From assembly GCA_038503075.1 (NCBI GenBank), contig JBCAML010000001.1, positions 3,472,001 through 3,536,000 on the forward strand: 64,000 nt of DNA, read 5' to 3'. A model generated the notes under the pieces. The model made no database searches and had not been told where the DNA came from. It was given only the letters and a program-made list of their open reading frames with translations. The position numbers and the translations under genes are program-made. This stretch comes from Gyromitra esculenta. Taxonomy: Eukaryota; Ascomycota; Pezizomycetes; Pezizales; Discinaceae. Of this stretch, positions 59,550-64,000 are shown one piece after another; the stretch's first letter is position 1, and every line of letters begins with the position of its first letter.

Positions 59550-60387
59550 ATGGTTTCCTTCAATACTTTAGTTGTTTGTCTTAGCGTCCTTGCATCTGCC
59601 TGCAGTGCTCGCGGTGGACACGGACACCTTCACCGTCGTGGCCTCCAAGCGAGAGCAGTTTACAATGGTACTGAGACCACACTACTGCCTATCGGAACTG
59701 GTAATGCTGTTATTCTACCTCCTGCAGAGTTGACCACTACAACTACTGCGGATTACACTACCACTGTTACCCAGACCAACACCAAGCTTGTGACTATCAC
59801 TTACACTCTGGGCAATGGTGCTGTCAAGACTGCTACTGTCACTAAGGTAGGGCATATTCTAGTCCATAACCTTTTTGCCATATTAACTTGCAGTTTAGTC
59901 GGAAGAAACCGTCCAGACCATTGCTCACGTGAAAAGCACTGTCACTGTTGCACCTATTATCGAAACTACAGCTCCTGTATCTGCCCCTATTGTGTCAGCC
60001 GTGTCCTCGGTCAAGCCTAAGTCTACAAGCACTACCACTCAGATCATGACTATTGATGGTCCCGAGACTGTTACCGTCAGCATTGCTGCTGAGGTGGCCA
60101 CCAGCACTGCAGTTGCAGCTTGCTCTGTACAGACCGTCTACATTCCACAGTATGTGACTCTGTACAACACGGTTGTAAGTTTTCACCCGCCACAAATCCG
60201 TTAAATTCTCCCTAACAAGCTTTGATAGACTATCTCTGTTGGGGCTGCGCTAAGTGCTGCTTATTCAACCACCACCCCCCCATACAGCAATAATACCGTG
60301 ACCGAGAGCACCATCTCTTACGAGAGCACCAGCACCACTACTTTGAGCGTATACACCACTGTGTATGTTAAGCCTTCAGCGATTTAA
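59550..60387 (+). CDS. Secreted Ser/Thr-rich cell-wall protein
   Basis: Exons: 59550-59846, 59899-60174, 60229-60387; 243 residues. Signal peptide (FNTLVVCLSVLASACSA), then a His/Arg-rich HLHRRGLQARA with a likely Kex2-type site. Most of the protein is Thr/Ser/Val repeats such as ADYTTTVTQTNTKLVTITYT and ETVTVSIAAEVATSTA. There is no C-terminal hydrophobic tail, so no GPI signal; it ends SVYTTVYVKPSAI. It resembles fungal O-glycosylated wall or clock-controlled (ccg-6-like) proteins. Identity beyond this is not certain. Confidence 0.8.
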
Positions 60388-61156
60388 ATCGTGAATACTG
60401 TGGATACCTTCGTATTCGATAGTTGTGCGGTTTGGTTTGGGCTGGCGTCCTGTTGGGTGGGTATATTTTTCTTGTACTTAAATTTTTCGTTGGTATCTTC
60501 TGCTTTCTTCTTAAGAGATGATCCTTCTTCAGCGGAGAAGGACAATTGCCGGAGATATATGTTCATGTTTTAGGAAGGGGTTTAGGGGTTTTGGTTCGAG
60601 AATTTTAAATGTGTAAATTTTAAAGAGGGCTGGGGGTAGCTTGCCTACTCGGATACCACTCTTGGAAGCGATATTTATCACAAGTAATAAATATCAGGTT
60701 CTTGTTTCTTGTAGGATTTAAAGTATATTATGATCATCCTCAGCGCCTATCGTGCCTTAATCGCCCCAGTTCTTTACTGGCAGGCTCTTTTTTCCATTGA
60801 ATCACGGATAGATAGGTAGAGGATCATTAGCAGGGCTAGTAGTAAAGTAATTTACAGGGGAAAAAAAGGATATATTGGTGTTGTGGATCTATTTCGTCCA
60901 CTTCCGACTCGCACGGCTGTCTCCCATCATGGGTTTTCACTCGGGCAGCAGAGAAGCAAATGGAAGGCGAATGGTTGCACGTTGCATGGTTACTCAACGA
61001 ACTTTCCACAGCCACACTTATGTCGCCCCACGTTGGTGGTCTCCTTCACGTAACAACACTCCCACACCCCAACCTCACCCCCAAAGCATCTACAGTATCT
61101 ATCTGATCAACGAGATTGTTTACTGAGCTTTTTTTTACAGAATCCAGCGCGCAGTC
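60388..61156. other. Intergenic region before UFD2
   Basis: 770 bp, the 3' flank of the wall protein gene and UFD2 promoter. Nothing recognised. Confidence 0.45.
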
Positions 61157-64000
61157 ATGTCTTCAAATAACGAGTCAGAGGCCGACAAGGTGCGTGAAAT
61201 TACTCTTTACCTAGGACACAGCTCCGTTTCACGACTGACCTCACTTCCAGATCCGTAACAAACGCCTTGCGAGACTTCAAGCTTCGTCCCAGCATAGACC
61301 TCCTATAGAAGGTGGTGAGAGTAGTTCTTCGTCAGGGCAGGATCACCAAGCTGTCGCATCTGAAATTCAAGACCATATTGTCCAAAACCCATTCACCAAG
61401 CTGGGATTGGACCAATCATCGAAAAGGACAGCTACATCTCCACCTTTAGAAACATACCCTGCCGCAAAACCAGTTCGGCTAGCGCCACAGCCGGTAACAT
61501 CAGAGGCTCTGGCAGCCCCAGCAAATTACTCTGATGGCCTCAACCTTGTTGAGGTGTGGGAGGATAAAACATTGAAGCAAATATATCGAATTGCTCTACA
61601 GGTTGGTTTTCTTGGTGGGATTTTTACCAACTATCTGAGCGCCGTTGATATTTGGTATAGCCAGGGCCACGGACCACAGGATTTCACATATTAGAAGATC
61701 TACGAAGTGATCTAGAGGAACAAGCGACCGAAGGCAAACGTAGGTTTGTCTCTTTTTAGTAGGTTCGAAATTGCACTGCGATATTGACTTTTGTAGCTGC
61801 TTACATATCTACCGGTGCACTGGACCAATTGATACTTTCGGTGTGCAGAGATCCTAAAGTTATGCCGATGGATTACCTGATTGGTTGCTGGAGACGAGCC
61901 TCTGTAATACTGCGCACCACACCCGCGTCGAGGCTAGACGAACACAAAATCAATATTCTGAATACCGCTAAAAGACTCTGCATAAACTACGGAGAATATT
62001 GCATTACTATGCCAGAATTATTTAAGTAAGTTATTCTTGTATGAGTTGACAGAACTTCTGAATTTGTGTTAAAATTTCCATAGGAATGATTTTGCACTGG
62101 CCAAATTAGATGATCGGCTACTCAACGATGCAGAAGATGACCGCGGGTTACCCCAAGAATTCCTGAGCGATCTCGTGGCCAGATCTGATGATAATCCGGA
62201 TTTAATCGGATATTTCCAGGTGGCAATACAAACACTCAGTGGTCGGTTAAGTAAGATGAGTATGAGCGATAATTACAGACCATATATATCTGCCTTGGGG
62301 CGGCTTGTTGCATTCAAAACATTGGTTGGTGTTATTATAAATATGCCCTCATTTCTCCCTGAGGATGTCCCGGCACACTTAATAGAGAAGAATACCTTGC
62401 TGGGCCCCTTTTTTCAGCTTTCGCCGCTTCAGGTATTTACCAAGAATTATATTTGTGGTTATCACAAACTGACCACTGAAATAGTCACAAGTCTGTCGCA
62501 CATATTTTTCTGGAGCGAAAACTAAAAGCCCAACAGCCCTAAACGATGCCACTAGAGCATTACGATTATCTCTGCAAACGATACAGGTAGAAATTACATC
62601 ATCGGATTATAACATCCAACTAACTATATTCAGGATCAATTACATCACCTTGTCATGCTGTTAGTTCGGGCGTCTCCTGTGGCTAAGGGCAAGGTGCTTG
62701 ATTTTTTTGCACGAGTCATCAATCTAAACAAGAAGCGCGGCGCTATGCAGGTAACGATTTCTCCAAAGCCTTAACAAACATTATCTAACAGTACTTAACA
62801 TAGGTCGATCAAGCTACAGTAGCCTCCGATGGATTCATGCTCAACATTAATGCGGTACTAAATAAAATGTGTGAGCCATTCATGGATGCATCGTTCTCGA
62901 AGGTCTGTGTTCTTTGGTGCGGTTGGTAGTTGGCACGTCTAAAAGTTGTGTAGATCGACAAAATTGATATCGATTACTTCCGAAAAGGCCCAAGGTTGGA
63001 CATTAGCGATGAAACAAAACTGAATGCAGACGAAGATACGGCAATTAGTTTTTATTCCAAAAAGGTAGAAGGGACGAATAACTTCATATCTGAAGTCTTT
63101 TTCCTGAACGTTTCAGCCCATCATTATGGCCTCGGCGCTTGCGAAGTCACGCATGAGCAGCTTGCAAAGGACATAGGCGATATGGAAAAGCATCTGGAGA
63201 GAATCCAAGCAGAAAGACAAAGATGGATTAATGTAAACTCCCCTCTTTTTTGAAATGGGGAGTTGGCAGTACTTGCAGATCACTAATCCGGTCTATAGTC
63301 AGCGCAAATCGGTATTTGGGATCGAAATATAGAAAGAATGAGGGAGCGTATAGATCTAGGAATCGCTTATAAGTTTGCTCTGGAAGTTTTTCTTTTCGAT
63401 CGTCTGTCACAAACCCGAACCCTTTTGTTTATGCGTTACCTCACGACTTGGCTCCTGAGATTGGTCTCGCCTGAACATAAATATCCCCAAAAGATGATAA
63501 GGTGAGATCCTACTTTATTATGATATTTCCTTGCTGAATGAATCACACAACCTAATAATGAACAGCCTACCACTACCGGAAGAAGCTTCTCCCGAGTTCA
63601 GTTGTTTGCCCGAATACTTTGTTGAGGACATTGGTCTCTGCTTTGGGTTCGTAGGGAGATACCTGCCTGAATGCATAGTCACCTCGCAAGTAGACGAGCT
63701 AGTCGTTTTCTGTACTACTTTTCTTCGTACTTCGACTTATATTAAAAAGCCCAACCTCAAGTCAAAACTTGTTGAAATTTTGTATTATGGAATTTCCCCT
63801 TATCGGGGTAAGGCAGCTGGTATGCTGGGCGATGTGATCAATGGACATCCATTCGCTTTACAGCATTTCTTACATGCTCTCATGAACTTTTATATCGGTA
63901 TGATTGCTCTATAATTTGTTTCGCGGTCTGTACTAACATGTCCTAGAAATCGAAAGACAGTACTACGAGAAGTTCACCGTTCGGTATCACATATCAGAAA
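61157..64000 (+). CDS. UFD2: Ubiquitin chain elongation factor E4 (Ufd2), 3' truncated
   Basis: E4/E3 that extends ubiquitin chains on Cdc48-bound substrates. Exons so far: 61157-61189, 61251-61601, 61661-61739, 61797-62025, 62084-62432, 62485-62586, 62634-62750, 62804-62902, 62954-63232, 63299-63501, 63566-63897, 63947->64000; about 740 residues. The N-terminus is IRNKRLARLQ, then WEDKTLKQIYRI. The Ufd2 core is seen in DQLHHLVMLLVRASP, FMLNINAVLNKMCEPF, FFLNVSAHHYGLGAC and LPEYFVEDI, ending in YYEKFTVRYHISE at the edge. The C-terminal U-box lies beyond the window. Confidence 0.94.

Overview
The window is nuclear DNA of a filamentous ascomycete (Pezizomycotina). The reasons are many short spliceosomal introns (about 50-90 bp) with GTRNGT donors and CTAAC/CTGAC branch sites, genes about 2.3 kb apart on both strands with no operons, and clear fungal orthologues (RPT4, ASN1, ILV6, PEX19, RAE1, RUD3, UFD2, VDAC). 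High intron density, with up to 10-12 exons per gene, and a UDP-xylose synthase gene would suit an early-diverging class such as Pezizomycetes. That class-level placement is only a guess. No tRNA, rRNA or CRISPR array was found.

Layout. 1-2225: 3' part of a LEA-like/DUF3712 (Tag1-like) membrane protein gene. 4246-5431 (-): ILV6. 6078-8381 (+): KH-domain RNA-binding protein (KHDC4/BLOM7 type). 9902-10588 (-): UBC9. 11111-12252 (+): PEX19. 12653-13307 (-): unknown acidic protein. 13793-15105 (+): RAE1. 16832-19141 (+): asparagine synthetase. 21669-22615 (-): exosome RRP41. 23303-24836 (-): proteasome ATPase RPT4. 25427-26762 (+): sphingolipid delta-4 desaturase. 27173-27709 (-): riboflavin kinase. 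28397-29671 (-): VAP/SCS2. 30412-31689 (+): UBA-UBX protein. 31881-33678 (-): UDP-glucuronate decarboxylase. 34711-35705 (+): STS1/Cut8. 36128-37108 (-): DUF3984-like protein. 39649-40135 (-): unknown small protein. 40842-41289 (-): MRP10. 42012-43799 (-): methionine aminopeptidase 2. 43917-44655 (+): J-domain protein. 45528-46756 (-): VDAC. 47478-47919 (-): small secreted protein. 48848-49684 (-): Ser/Thr-rich single-pass cell-surface protein. 50672-52068 (+): PQ-loop vacuolar transporter. 54251-56416 (+): golgin RUD3. 59550-60387 (+): secreted Ser/Thr-rich wall protein. 61157 to the right edge (+): UFD2.

Exon models were built by hand. In all but the two edge genes and UBC9 the joined exons keep frame from start to stop, which supports them strongly. 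Several models need unusual splicing: a one-codon first coding exon (RRP41), a 12-nt microexon (RPT4), a 7-nt first exon (ASN1) and three GC-AG introns.

The genes are mostly housekeeping and do not form a pathway cluster. Five belong to ubiquitin, SUMO or proteasome biology (UBC9, RPT4, UBX protein, STS1, UFD2), scattered rather than clustered. ILV6 and ASN1, both amino-acid biosynthesis genes, each carry a GCN4/CPC1-type TGAGTCA site upstream with TACATGTA palindromes nearby.

The larger intergenic gaps hold the unusual content: at least seven foldback or MITE-like elements, several with clear target-site duplications; two copies of a tiny T-headed retroposon with 15-17 bp target-site duplications; a diverged dispersed repeat pair; and strong over-representation of TACATGTA. 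I found no defence system, biosynthetic cluster or other wholly novel gene system.
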